Counted from the first letter of the stretch, positions 1 through 9,601 are shown. The stretch: DNA of 35,826 nt from Alphaproteobacteria bacterium RIFCSPLOWO2_01_FULL_40_26 (GCA_001767955.1 MEMO01000036.1:1-35826); one strand, 5' to 3'. Translations and numbers: made by a program. The notes: generated by a model not told the origin, from the sequence alone.

Positions 1-113
1 GCGTATCTGGCAATACGGTGAGTAATTTTGTCAAAAAATAAGCAAAAACAGGGTAAAATATGGGGTTAAAAAAGATTCAGGACAGGTTCTTAGGGGGGAT
101 AAAATTAAAAATT

Positions 114-1124
114 ATGCGTGAATTTCAGTTAATAGAAAAAATTTTTAAACCGCTGACTAAAGGCTGTGATGCTGCGCAATGCCTTGCTGATGATGCTGCA
201 AAAATTTCTCTAAAAAAAAATGAAGAGCTGGTGATCAGCAAAGATGTGATGGTTGAAAATGTGCATTTTTTGTCGGATGATGGCGGTTTTAAAATTGCTT
301 CCAAACTTTTGCGCGTAAATTTATCAGACCTTGCTGCTTCTGGCGCCACACCACTTTATTACATGCTCGGATTTTCTAAAACCAAAGATTGTGATGAAAA
401 ATTTTTGCGTGAATTCGCCCGCGGTTTGAAATCAGTGCAAGATGAATTTGATTTATGCCTGATCGGTGGCGACACGGTGAGATCGCAGGAAAAATTCTTC
501 TCGGTAACAATTTTTGGTAAGGTAAAAAAATGGCAAATTTTATCGCGCAATCAGGCTAAAGAAGGTGATTTGATCTTTGTTTCGGGAACAATTGGAGATG
601 CGTTTATTGGCTTTACCAAAGCTTGCGAGTCGATGAAATATTTTTCACAACGGCATTTTTTTCCAACACCAAGAATCGAATTAGGAAAACAATTGCTTGC
701 AAAAAAACTATCGAAATGCGCGATTGATATTTCGGACGGATTGCTTGCCGATTTACGTCATATTTGCCACGCTTCAAAATTGGATGCAGAAGTTTTTCTT
801 ACAAAAATACCATTTTCTATTCATGCGCAAAAGATCCTGAAACAAGTTCAGGATGGCGGCCGAGTTTGTAGTCATCCTGAACTTGTTTCAGGATCTAAAT
901 TCACTACTCTTGATCTTCTCTCCCATGGCGATGATTATGAGCTGATCTTCGCTGTAAATCCAAAAAACCGTAAAAAAATTTTGCATCTGGCAAAATCGTT
1001 AAAACTTGATTTGACTTGTATTGGTGAGTTTAAAAAATCCACGCAGAAAAAATTCGAGGTCGTTTTGCGCAACGAAAAAAACCAAAAAATAAAAATTAAA
1101 AAATTCGGTTATGAGCATTTTTAA
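114..1124 (+). CDS. thiL: Thiamine-monophosphate kinase (ThiL), with an in-frame palindromic insertion
   Basis: MREFQLIEKIFKPL..., DDAA, GGDTVRS, AIDISDGLLADL and GDDYEL motifs. The ATG at 114 fits the family better than the track start at 60, whose extra N-terminus is repeat-derived. Confidence 0.93.
   Translation: MREFQLIEKIFKPLTKGCDAAQCLADDAAKISLKKNEELVISKDVMVENVHFLSDDGGFKIASKLLRVNLSDLAASGATPLYYMLGFSKTKDCDEKFLREFARGLKSVQDEFDLCLIGGDTVRSQEKFFSVTIFGKVKKWQILSRNQAKEGDLIFVSGTIGDAFIGFTKACESMKYFSQRHFFPTPRIELGKQLLAKKLSKCAIDISDGLLADLRHICHASKLDAEVFLTKIPFSIHAQKILKQVQDGGRVCSHPELVSGSKFTTLDLLSHGDDYELIFAVNPKNRKKILHLAKSLKLDLTCIGEFKKSTQKKFEVVLRNEKNQKIKIKKFGYEHF
832..896. repeat. RPE-like palindrome inside thiL
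   Basis: Perfect 24-bp arms AGATCCTGAAACAAGTTCAGGATG (832-855) / CATCCTGAACTTGTTTCAGGATCT (873-896), 17-nt spacer. Confidence 0.92.
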
Positions 1125-1794
1125 CACAACCATTTTTAACCCAACCAAAAGCAATGAAAAATACGCTAGCTCCTTCAGGCGTAGTACTGCGGCTTCTATT
1201 GATATTTCCATCGTTCTTTTCCTGCGCATCATCGCCATGCAAATTTTGGGAGCGATATGGATGAACAATGCTATTATCGAATTTATCCAGGAGTTTAGAG
1301 AAAAATTCGGCACCGAAACCATGAAAAATACACCGGAACATATCGATTTCGTTGTTCATCACCGCGTTTTTGTTTACGCGCTGACTTTCTATTTTTTAAT
1401 CATCATGGTTGGCGCGATTTATCACGCCTATCTCAATTCTTCATCATGGATGGGAACAATTGGAAAGCGCATAATGAAAATAACAATTATCACCAACAAT
1501 AATCTGAAAATCGGCTTAAAACGTGGCTTGCTGCATTATTTCCTCTCAATTCTACCTTTCGCTTTCATACTTTTTCTTACCAGCTTCCAGTTCAAAAATG
1601 AACTGACATTTTATCAGGCTGTCACCTATTCCGAAACCATGATTTTCTTTGGGATTCTCTTTCTGTTATGGATACAAATTCACCTATTCACCAAAAACAA
1701 AACCACCGCTTATGATCTGATTTGCAACACAGTTTTAGTAAACGGAAAAACTGAAGCAAAATGGCCATGGAGTAAGACAGATAAGCAATGCTAA
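1111..1794 (+). CDS. RDD-family integral membrane protein
   Basis: FRRSTAASIDISIVLFLR N-terminus, several hydrophobic segments, GTIGKRIMKI motif typical of the RDD family. Overlaps the thiL 3' end. Confidence 0.75.
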   Translation: MSIFNTTIFNPTKSNEKYASSFRRSTAASIDISIVLFLRIIAMQILGAIWMNNAIIEFIQEFREKFGTETMKNTPEHIDFVVHHRVFVYALTFYFLIIMVGAIYHAYLNSSSWMGTIGKRIMKITIITNNNLKIGLKRGLLHYFLSILPFAFILFLTSFQFKNELTFYQAVTYSETMIFFGILFLLWIQIHLFTKNKTTAYDLICNTVLVNGKTEAKWPWSKTDKQC

Positions 1795-2648
1795 ATATTT
1801 CCCAAAAAACCATTAACAGCAAAGTTAGCTGCAATTCGATTGGGTTGCATAGCGGAGCTAATGTAAAAATGATGCTTTTGCCCGCGCCGTGCAATAGCGG
1901 GATAATTTTCAGACGTAGCGATGTTGAATCCGGAAAAAATGAGATCAAAGCTCATTACAAAAACGTTGTTGCCACAAATCTTGGCACCACGATTTCTAAT
2001 GAATTTGGCACCAAAGTTGCAACCATCGAGCATTTGATGGCAGCAATTTGGGGCTGTGGAATTGACAATCTTATTGTTGAACTCAACGCTGAAGAAATTC
2101 CGATAATGGATGGCTCTTCCGCCCCCTTTGTGTTTCTGATTGAATGCGCCGGAATCAATGTTCAGGGAGAACAACGCCGCATCATTGAAGTATTAAAAAA
2201 AATCCGCGTCGAAGAAAAAGATAAATTTGTCGAAATTGAGCCGGCAAAAGAATTTGCGGTTGATTTGCATATCGATTTCGACAACAAAAAAATCCTGCAA
2301 CAAAGATTCGATTACCACTCAACCATGACTTCCTTCAAAAACGATATTTCCCGCGCCAGAACTTTTTGTTTCAAACATGAAATTGATCACATGCATAAGC
2401 TTGGTCTGGCTAAAGGCGGATCACTTAACAATGCAATAGTGGTAGATGAAAATGGCGTGGTTAACAAGGATGGTTTGCGTTATGAAGATGAATTTGTGCG
2501 CCACAAAACCTTGGATTTTCTAGGCGATATGTATCTCGCCTCCTACTTCATCATCGGACATTTTAAAACTTCAAAACCGGGGCATTCGATTAACAACAAA
2601 TTTTTGCATGAGTTTTTGATGGATGAAGATGGGTGGAGGTTGGTTTAG
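1788..2648 (+). CDS. lpxC: UDP-3-O-acyl-N-acetylglucosamine deacetylase
   Basis: QKTINSKVSCNSIGLHSG, TIEHLMAAIWGCGIDN, PIMDGSSAPFV, RARTFCF and HKTLDFLGDMYL motifs. Confidence 0.95.
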   Translation: MLNISQKTINSKVSCNSIGLHSGANVKMMLLPAPCNSGIIFRRSDVESGKNEIKAHYKNVVATNLGTTISNEFGTKVATIEHLMAAIWGCGIDNLIVELNAEEIPIMDGSSAPFVFLIECAGINVQGEQRRIIEVLKKIRVEEKDKFVEIEPAKEFAVDLHIDFDNKKILQQRFDYHSTMTSFKNDISRARTFCFKHEIDHMHKLGLAKGGSLNNAIVVDENGVVNKDGLRYEDEFVRHKTLDFLGDMYLASYFIIGHFKTSKPGHSINNKFLHEFLMDEDGWRLV

Positions 2649-2651
2649 AAC

Positions 2652-3908
2652 CTATCTTGATTCGCCACTTCCACCTCCACCAGCTACATTACCCATACCT
2701 TCTTTTTTTCTGGCGGCGCTATAACTTAATGGCTTGACACTGCTTGCTGGAACCAGCGCAACACCGCATCCCGCCTGCACTTCAAAGTAAGACGCAACCT
2801 CATCCGAATTATCTCTAACTTCTCCTGATTCTATGAGACATACTTTCCTGTCAATAAGCGCAGCATCTCTGCGATCCAGCTTATCGTCACGCAAAAGATG
2901 AACGGGAGACGTTATGGCAGATATTCCGACATGAATATCATCTCTTGCAAATCCGGCTCTTTCCAGTTCACGCCGTAAATCATCTCTACTCGAATAATGA
3001 TGATAAAAAAGTTTCATTGAACCATCGGTTGCAGTATATTTGGCATCTCCACGCTCTAATCTTGAAGAAGGTTTGCTGTCAATTCTATCAGAAGCTCTTT
3101 GCACATCATCCGTGTGAGCCTGAAAGGCGGGCAAAGTGGTAGCAAAATAACCTTTGGTTATTTCCCTGATCATTCCAAAAATTGCTTCTCTGTTATCGTG
3201 ACCCATGATATGCGATATGCTGCCAAACATTGCAACTGAAGCATCTGCCATCTCTCCGGTCACTTCTTTTATCGCCAGACAAAGCTCTCTGACTCTGGCG
3301 TTTATCTGTTTTCTTTGCGCTTCAATTGCTTCAACACTGCCTGATTTTCCTGGACGCGTAATCATCGGTCCGGAAATAAAACGAATATGAGGATTGCTTT
3401 CCCCACACGCAAAAGTCCCCTGATCTTCAACATCACCCAAACCTTCAACTGAAACTTGCTTCAAAGGAGATGCTGTTTCCAACCTGGAATATCCATTACG
3501 TTTAAGCAAAGTAACATAGGAGGGATCTGGCGCTACTAAATCATAGCAAATTACTTCAGTTTTTGCAGGAATTCTTGCAGCAATATCTCTGAATAGTTCA
3601 AAAAACCTTCCCCCTCCTCCACCAAAATCAAAAATAACAAATTTGTCTCCACCTCCGGCTCTAGCCCAAACTACAACACTATCCATCACGGATTTTGTAA
3701 CCAGGTTTCTTTCTTTAATTGTTATAGCGGTAGAGGATCGAAACCTTTTGAAATAAGGCGCTCCGGTACCTTCGTCACCGCCGGAATACCGATCACGATA
3801 AGACTCATCCAGTTCATTTTCACTATCGCTTTCTTCGGCAGGCTCATGTCTTTTACCAGCTTCTTTTGTTGCTTTTCCTTCTGTTGCTTTGCCTCTTTTT
3901 CTACTCAT
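2652..3908 (-). CDS. Orphan protein with a class I SAM-methyltransferase-like core and charged low-complexity N-terminus
   Basis: 418-aa ORF. FVIFDFGGGGGRFFELFRD resembles methyltransferase motif I; MFGSISHIMGHDNREAIFGMIREITKGYFATTLP and the late ELERAGF resemble later motifs. The N-terminus (MSRKRGKATEGKATKEAGKRHE...) and C-terminus (GGGGSGESR) look disordered. Confidence 0.55.
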   Translation of the reverse strand: MSRKRGKATEGKATKEAGKRHEPAEESDSENELDESYRDRYSGGDEGTGAPYFKRFRSSTAITIKERNLVTKSVMDSVVVWARAGGGDKFVIFDFGGGGGRFFELFRDIAARIPAKTEVICYDLVAPDPSYVTLLKRNGYSRLETASPLKQVSVEGLGDVEDQGTFACGESNPHIRFISGPMITRPGKSGSVEAIEAQRKQINARVRELCLAIKEVTGEMADASVAMFGSISHIMGHDNREAIFGMIREITKGYFATTLPAFQAHTDDVQRASDRIDSKPSSRLERGDAKYTATDGSMKLFYHHYSSRDDLRRELERAGFARDDIHVGISAITSPVHLLRDDKLDRRDAALIDRKVCLIESGEVRDNSDEVASYFEVQAGCGVALVPASSVKPLSYSAARKKEGMGNVAGGGGSGESR

Positions 3909-3970
3909 AGCAAATAAAAATGATTAGAGCCTGTCTCTAAAGATTTAGCGATATCTCGTGTCGAAATATT

Positions 3971-4297
3971 TCACATAATTTTGTCCACCTGCCCCATAAC
4001 GCTCTCGCGCAATGAGCAATTAATCATGATTTCCGGCGCAATTTTCTCAATTTTAAAAGAGCGGTTTTCCGGCAATCTGATTATGGTATAATTTTCACTG
4101 GTTTTATAAAACTTCTTATCAGCATCAGCCTTTAAAATTGCGGCACGAATTTCATCGATTCTGGCATAACGCACTAAAATTTCTCTACCGTCAGGACAAA
4201 TGATTTCGGTATTGTAAAAAATTTTTTTTCCGGCGCAGGAAGCCAAAATTAACAGAAAAAATAAACATGATTTATTGCGGTCTGACTTGCCCAACAT
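3971..4297 (-). CDS. Small putative lipoprotein
   Basis: Internal start MLGKSDRNKSCLFFLLILASC gives a signal peptide with lipobox (LASC). Overlaps the bamE 3' end. Confidence 0.5.
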   Translation of the reverse strand: MLGKSDRNKSCLFFLLILASCAGKKIFYNTEIICPDGREILVRYARIDEIRAAILKADADKKFYKTSENYTIIRLPENRSFKIEKIAPEIMINCSLRESVMGQVDKIM

Positions 4298-4706
4298 TGC
4301 TGAAAATTGATTTGAAAAATCCATCCTTTTTATGGCTGTCAACCGCGGTATAATTTGAAACAAAATCTATCTTTTGGCTTTCATTAGCCAGGCTCAATTT
4401 TTTGATTTCCCTGATTGTATCAAGCCCATCAAATCTGATAACCAGAACGCTTCTTTCGACAATGTCCGGTTTGAAAAATAAAAAACTGTCGGTTTTTTCT
4501 GCAAAATAAATCCATGCCTCATCACTTTCCAGATTGGAAATTATCGTTGGCGAACCCATAACGCGAAGGAGCTTCTCTTTACTTGTTATACCTTCCTGCA
4601 ACATCTCATGATCAGAAAAATCAAACATATAGCCATGGCGCTCAAGCCTTGAAACACAAGAGCTCATAGCTATCAGTAAAAAAATTGTTGGGAGAAATTT
4701 AAACAT
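4272..4706 (-). CDS. bamE: Outer membrane assembly lipoprotein BamE (SmpA/OmlA family)
   Basis: MFKFLPTIFLLIAMSSC lipobox signal, then GITSKEKLLRVMGSPTIISNLESDEAWIYF, typical of SmpA/OmlA. Confidence 0.8.
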   Translation of the reverse strand: MFKFLPTIFLLIAMSSCVSRLERHGYMFDFSDHEMLQEGITSKEKLLRVMGSPTIISNLESDEAWIYFAEKTDSFLFFKPDIVERSVLVIRFDGLDTIREIKKLSLANESQKIDFVSNYTAVDSHKKDGFFKSIFSNVGQVRPQ

Positions 4707-4807
4707 TGCTTTTATCAGGGTTAAAAATATTTTTCGCCGCTTCCAAAGCTTGATATTCAGCACCCTCCCAAAATCAAATTAATTTTAACAAAACTTAAAA
4801 CAAACTT

Positions 4808-5011
4808 ATGGCAGTTCCAAAAAAGAAAAAATCAAAATCAAAAAGTGGCATGAGAAGAGGAAGTAACGGTTCTTTCGTTGCTGATTTTCCGAATGTGGCT
4901 GTCGATAAAACCAGCGGTGAATACAAATTATCGCATCACATCTCAATCGATGGCTATTACAAAGGCAGAAAAGTCATAGCCGACAAAAAGAAAAAACAAG
5001 CTGAAGAGTAA
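4808..5011 (+). CDS. rpmF: 50S ribosomal protein L32
   Basis: MAVPKKKKSKSKSGMRRG..., directly followed by plsX-fabH, the classical order. Confidence 0.95.
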   Translation: MAVPKKKKSKSKSGMRRGSNGSFVADFPNVAVDKTSGEYKLSHHISIDGYYKGRKVIADKKKKQAEE

Positions 5012-5014
5012 ACC

Positions 5015-6076
5015 GTGAAAAAGTTTACAATAGCATTGGATTGCATGGGAGGCGACAGGGCTCCACAAGTTGTAATTGAAGGAGCAGATCGCATTGCCAC
5101 AAACAATCTTCACATTCATTTTTTGCTATTTGGCGATTCAAAAAAAATTCTGCCAATCATCCATCACTGTCGCTATCTCAAAGGTCGCTACACTCTCACT
5201 CACACCGATGAATTTATTTCCGCTGATGAAAAACCTTCAATTGCTCTGCGTCGTGGCGCTAATTCCAGCATGCGTTTGGCAGTTGACGCGGTAAAGGAAG
5301 GCAAAGCCGATGTCGTGATTTCCGCCGGCAATACCGGCGCTCTAATGGCAATCGCAAAAATTGTGTTGCGCCCCCTTCCTTCAATCGATCGTCCCGCCAT
5401 TGTCACTTCAATCCCTAACAAAAAACTTAAAGGCACGGTTTTTCTTGATATGGGCGCCAATGTTGAATGCAGCGCTGAAATTCTTTTCCAGTTTGCAGTA
5501 ATGGGGCGAGCATTTGCACGCACCGCACTGAAAATTGATAATCCGGTAATCGGCGTTTTAAACGTTGGAAGCGAAGAGTTGAAAGGCCATGATGATGTGC
5601 GCAACGTTGCCTCTATGCTTAAAAACAGCGACCTCAAAAATGATTTTTACGGCTATGTTGAAGGCGATGACATTGCCAAAGGAACTGTTGATGTTGTAGT
5701 CACTGATGGCTTCACCGGTAATATCACTCTTAAAGCAATCGAAGGCACGGCAAAATTAATTTCCGGCTTTCTCAAAGAAGCATTCACCGACTCAATATGG
5801 TCAAAAATCGCTTACCTTCTTGCCAGCACCGCACTTGGCAAAAAAGTTAAAACCATGGATCCGCGCCTACACAATGGCGCCATGCTGGTTGGGCTTAATG
5901 GTGTTGTCGTTAAAAGCCATGGCAGCACCGACGCGCTTGGTTTTGAAAATGCAATCAAAGTTGCGATCTCGCTAGTTGAAAACAGAATCAACGACAAAAT
6001 TATTCATGAATTAAAATCAGCCGCTGAATCAATAAAAACCGCAACGGAACAAAACAGCGGTGAACAAAAATTATGA
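5015..6076 (+). CDS. plsX: Phosphate acyltransferase PlsX
   Basis: IALDCMGGDRAPQVVIEG, SAGNTGALMAIA, GFTGNITLKAIEG motifs. Confidence 0.96.
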   Translation: MKKFTIALDCMGGDRAPQVVIEGADRIATNNLHIHFLLFGDSKKILPIIHHCRYLKGRYTLTHTDEFISADEKPSIALRRGANSSMRLAVDAVKEGKADVVISAGNTGALMAIAKIVLRPLPSIDRPAIVTSIPNKKLKGTVFLDMGANVECSAEILFQFAVMGRAFARTALKIDNPVIGVLNVGSEELKGHDDVRNVASMLKNSDLKNDFYGYVEGDDIAKGTVDVVVTDGFTGNITLKAIEGTAKLISGFLKEAFTDSIWSKIAYLLASTALGKKVKTMDPRLHNGAMLVGLNGVVVKSHGSTDALGFENAIKVAISLVENRINDKIIHELKSAAESIKTATEQNSGEQKL

Positions 6077-7029
6077 AAAGTCAAATCACTGCCACCGGCT
6101 CTTATCTCCCGCAAAAAATCCTCACTAATTCCGATCTCGAAAAAATCGTTGAAACAACTGATGAATGGATAGTTGAACGCACCGGTATCAAACAGCGTCA
6201 TATTGCAGATGAAAAAGAGCTCACTTCCGATCTGGCAGTTAAAGCAGCACAAAATGCACTAAAAAATCGCAACATAAAAGCAGAAGAAATTGGGATGATT
6301 ATTGTCGCAACCACAACTCCAGATTTCACCTTTCCTGCTACCGCCACAATCGTCCAATCCAAAATTGGCGCCAGAAATGCTTTTGCCTTTGATATACAGG
6401 CTGTTTGCTCTGGTTTTGTTTTTGCGCTTGCATGTGCAGATAATTTTATCAAATCCGGACAGGTAAAAAACGCTTTGATCATCGGCGCAGAAACTCTTTC
6501 GCGCATCGTTGACTGGAAAGATAGAAACACCTGCGTGCTTTTTGGTGATGGAGCCGGTGCGGTTTTACTTGAAGCAACTTCTGAAGAAAATCGTGGAATC
6601 ATCGCAACTGATTTGCACTCTGATGGCTCACTAAACAACATTTTAAAAACCAGCGGCGGTGTGGCATTTAATCAAAAATCCGGCTTCATCGAAATGGCCG
6701 GAAAAGAAGTGTTTAAACATGCGGTAGAAAAAATGACAAAATCAGCTCAAACTGCAATTGCCAAGGCTGGATTAACTATCGATAACATTGATTTTCTCAT
6801 TCCCCATCAAGCAAATTTGCGCATTCTAAATTCGGTTGCCAACCATCTGAAACTAACGCCAGAAAAAGTTATTATCACAGTTCATGACCACGCCAACACT
6901 TCTGCCGCCTCCATTCCCATCGCGCTAGATTGCACAAATCGCAATGGCAAAATTAAAAAAGATAATGTGATAGTTCTGGAAGCTTTGGGCGGCGGGCTTA
7001 CTTGGGGTTCGATAGTTTTAAGGTGGTAA
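6073..7029 (+). CDS. fabH: 3-oxoacyl-ACP synthase III
   Basis: TDEWIVERTGIKQRHIA, DIQAVCSGFVFAL (active Cys), PHQANLRI, ANTSAASIP, GGGLTWGS. ATGA overlap with plsX. Confidence 0.97.
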   Translation: MKSQITATGSYLPQKILTNSDLEKIVETTDEWIVERTGIKQRHIADEKELTSDLAVKAAQNALKNRNIKAEEIGMIIVATTTPDFTFPATATIVQSKIGARNAFAFDIQAVCSGFVFALACADNFIKSGQVKNALIIGAETLSRIVDWKDRNTCVLFGDGAGAVLLEATSEENRGIIATDLHSDGSLNNILKTSGGVAFNQKSGFIEMAGKEVFKHAVEKMTKSAQTAIAKAGLTIDNIDFLIPHQANLRILNSVANHLKLTPEKVIITVHDHANTSAASIPIALDCTNRNGKIKKDNVIVLEALGGGLTWGSIVLRW

Positions 7030-8107
7030 ATGTCTCAATCGCCATATTACAAACCTCAATCAGCTTTTTAATCACCATCTCCGCCGTATAATTTTCATAA
7101 AATTTTTTCTGCGCTGTTTGCGCCAATTTGTGGGCAAAATTTTCGTCCCTCATTAAGCGCTCAATAGCATCAGCAAGAAGTTTTGGCATTTCTTTTTCAT
7201 CATCTTTTGAAACTTTCAGACCATTAATTTCATGATCAATCACCTCGTCTGGACCCCAGGAATTGCTGGTTATGATCGGGGTTGAGTAAAGCATCGCTTC
7301 AAGCAAAACAATGCCGAATGTTTCGCCAAAAGATGGCAAAATAAAAATATCAATTTCATCAAAAAATTTTCTTTTATCGGTTGTCCAGCCAAGAATTTTA
7401 AAATTTTTTTCGAGATTCAATTCGCGCGCTAAATTTTTGAGAGGTTCTGCCATTGGTCCAACTCCGCCAATAACATATTCGCATTCAATACCGCGCTCAC
7501 GCAAAATTTCCATAGCGCGCAAAACCTTATCAAAAAATTTTTCCTGATAAAGACGACCGAGAGAACCGAGTTTGAGAGGTTTGCGAAAAGATTTTTTAAT
7601 CAATGGCATAAAATCCTGCGGCACTTCGATCATATTTGGAATCACCAAAGCACGATTGGCAGGCTTTCCTGCCTTTTGCAACTTACGGCTAAAATGCGAA
7701 TTTACCGATAAAACATAATCAGCTTTGAGAAACTTTTTTGGATTAATGCCGTGATCAATGGCAATGATAGGAAATTTTCTTATACTTAAAAAACGTGCCG
7801 CACGGCTAAATGACAGAGCCCGACCAGAATGACAAATCACAACATCCGGTTTGAATTTAAAAAACATCAATCCCAACCGCAAAATCGAAAAAATGTCACC
7901 TTGATTGAAAGCTGGCAATTCAAGTGTTTGCGAATCGGTTTTTTTGACATCATCGAGATAAACCATACCACTTTTTAACACTGAAATCACTTCATGGCCA
8001 AGCAAAGTCAAATATTTGGCATAATCAATAAAACAACGTTCAACCCCAAGAATCTGGTTATCATGAGCAGATTTTTTGTAGTTAAAAAGGATGTTGGCAA
8101 TTTTCAT
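6998..8107 (-). CDS. GT4-family glycosyltransferase
   Basis: GSLGRLYQEKFFDKVLRA, FILPSFGETFGIVLLEAMLYSTPIITSNSWGPDEVI. 3' end overlaps the fabH 3' end convergently. Confidence 0.85.
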   Translation of the reverse strand: MKIANILFNYKKSAHDNQILGVERCFIDYAKYLTLLGHEVISVLKSGMVYLDDVKKTDSQTLELPAFNQGDIFSILRLGLMFFKFKPDVVICHSGRALSFSRAARFLSIRKFPIIAIDHGINPKKFLKADYVLSVNSHFSRKLQKAGKPANRALVIPNMIEVPQDFMPLIKKSFRKPLKLGSLGRLYQEKFFDKVLRAMEILRERGIECEYVIGGVGPMAEPLKNLARELNLEKNFKILGWTTDKRKFFDEIDIFILPSFGETFGIVLLEAMLYSTPIITSNSWGPDEVIDHEINGLKVSKDDEKEMPKLLADAIERLMRDENFAHKLAQTAQKKFYENYTAEMVIKKLIEVCNMAIETFTTLKLSNPK

Positions 8108-9558
8108 CTACGAATCTGATTGGGAATATTTTTGCGATATTTTTCTATCTCCGCTTTTGAAACCTCAAATCTTGCCAATTCCTTGCCAAGCAATTTTATG
8201 CCGGAAGTAGCTTTAACTTTTGACGGATTAATCTGCCTGCCCTTATACAAAACTTCAAAATGAAGATGTGGACCGGTGGAGCGTCCGGTTGAACCAACAT
8301 AAGCAACAACATCACCCTGCTTCACTTTTGCTCTAACACGAAATTTTTTATTGAATCTGCTGGCATGACCATAGGCAGTTGAATATTCAGAATTATGCCT
8401 GATTTCAACATAATTGCCATAACCGCCTTTCCTTGCCATATAAACAACAATGCCATTGCCAGCGGCAAGGATTGGAGTACCGCTCGATGCAGCAAAATCC
8501 ATGCCTTTATGCATTTTAGAATAGCCTAAAATTGGATGTCTTCTCATGCCAAAGCCAGACGAAACGCGCGCACCGTTTATCGGAGTTTTTAACAATGATT
8601 TGCGAATGGAATTTCCTTTGGCGTCAAAATATTCGATACGGTTTTCAATCTTGTGCATGTAAACATTGATGCCGCGATTCTGCAAAATAAGCGATGAAAA
8701 CAAAACATTGCCATCCTTCACTTTTTTACCATCCTGCGAATAAAAACTTTCAACCAGCATTTCAAACTTGTCTCCGCTGCGAATGTCGCGCTGGAAATCA
8801 ACATCGTAACCATAAAGGCTGATCATATTCATCATCGAAGTCGGCGAAATACCGGATTCCACACCATCAACAAACAGGCCGTTTTTTATGACCCCAAAAT
8901 ATTTGGAGACGTAACGCAATAGTTTAACCTCAATCTTTCTGGCATCGTAAGTTCCATCATTTTTGCGCGATATGACAATTTCTTCATCAAAAGTGTGAGC
9001 AATTTTTATCACATTAATCACAACTTTCCGATCAACGTGGCTTTGAGGTCTGCTGACATCATAGCCAATTTTAACGTTATATTTGGCTTCAATATTGTTG
9101 CCTTCAACAATCGCGCTGGGCGCAAAAACTTTTTTCATCGCGGAAAGAATGGCAACAACATCGCTTTCAGAAACACCGAGATTAACCAGAATTTTCATCA
9201 TGGTATCGCCTTGCCTGACTCGATACGCAAACACTTGCTCTTCTTCAACATCAAAATCCACTCCGGAATTGGAAATGTTTATCTTTATCGGGGTATTGAC
9301 GCGTTTTTCTGTTAAATCATGGCGATAATTATCAATGACAAATTGTATGTAGGAGAGGCCTTTAAACAGGATAAAGCTGGTAATAATCACAATTGCCACA
9401 GGCTTGAAAAGGCGATGCTCAATAATGCGATCAACAACTAGAGCGAATGCATACCAATTTGGCTTTTTGATTTTCTTGATGAAATTTTTCAAAGATTTGG
9501 AACTGATATGTTGGAAAATGAGGGACGTAAAAAAAGCTTGCCTGAAGATAAAAAACAA
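8104..9558 (-). CDS. M23-family metallopeptidase with membrane anchor and LysM/OapA-like region
   Basis: YRVRQGDTMMKILVNLGVS; GFGMRRHPILGYSKMHKGMDFAASSGTPILAAGNG; GSTGRSTGPHLHFEVLYKGRQINP. Confidence 0.9.
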   Translation of the reverse strand: MFFIFRQAFFTSLIFQHISSKSLKNFIKKIKKPNWYAFALVVDRIIEHRLFKPVAIVIITSFILFKGLSYIQFVIDNYRHDLTEKRVNTPIKINISNSGVDFDVEEEQVFAYRVRQGDTMMKILVNLGVSESDVVAILSAMKKVFAPSAIVEGNNIEAKYNVKIGYDVSRPQSHVDRKVVINVIKIAHTFDEEIVISRKNDGTYDARKIEVKLLRYVSKYFGVIKNGLFVDGVESGISPTSMMNMISLYGYDVDFQRDIRSGDKFEMLVESFYSQDGKKVKDGNVLFSSLILQNRGINVYMHKIENRIEYFDAKGNSIRKSLLKTPINGARVSSGFGMRRHPILGYSKMHKGMDFAASSGTPILAAGNGIVVYMARKGGYGNYVEIRHNSEYSTAYGHASRFNKKFRVRAKVKQGDVVAYVGSTGRSTGPHLHFEVLYKGRQINPSKVKATSGIKLLGKELARFEVSKAEIEKYRKNIPNQIRR

Positions 9559-9601
9559 GCATTTTGCCTGCCCTATTTTTTAAAAACTTTTCCAAAATAT
9601 T

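Noticed and set aside
1-59. Possible end of an upstream gene
   Set aside because: Only a few codons before stops in each frame; not enough to assign.
60-113. N-terminal extension of ThiL (MGLKKIQDRFLGGIKLKI)
   Set aside because: Lies in repeat-like sequence and precedes the normal ThiL start at 114.
6998-7029. Frameshift at the fabH/GT4 junction
   Set aside because: Both ORFs are intact; it is a simple convergent 3' overlap.
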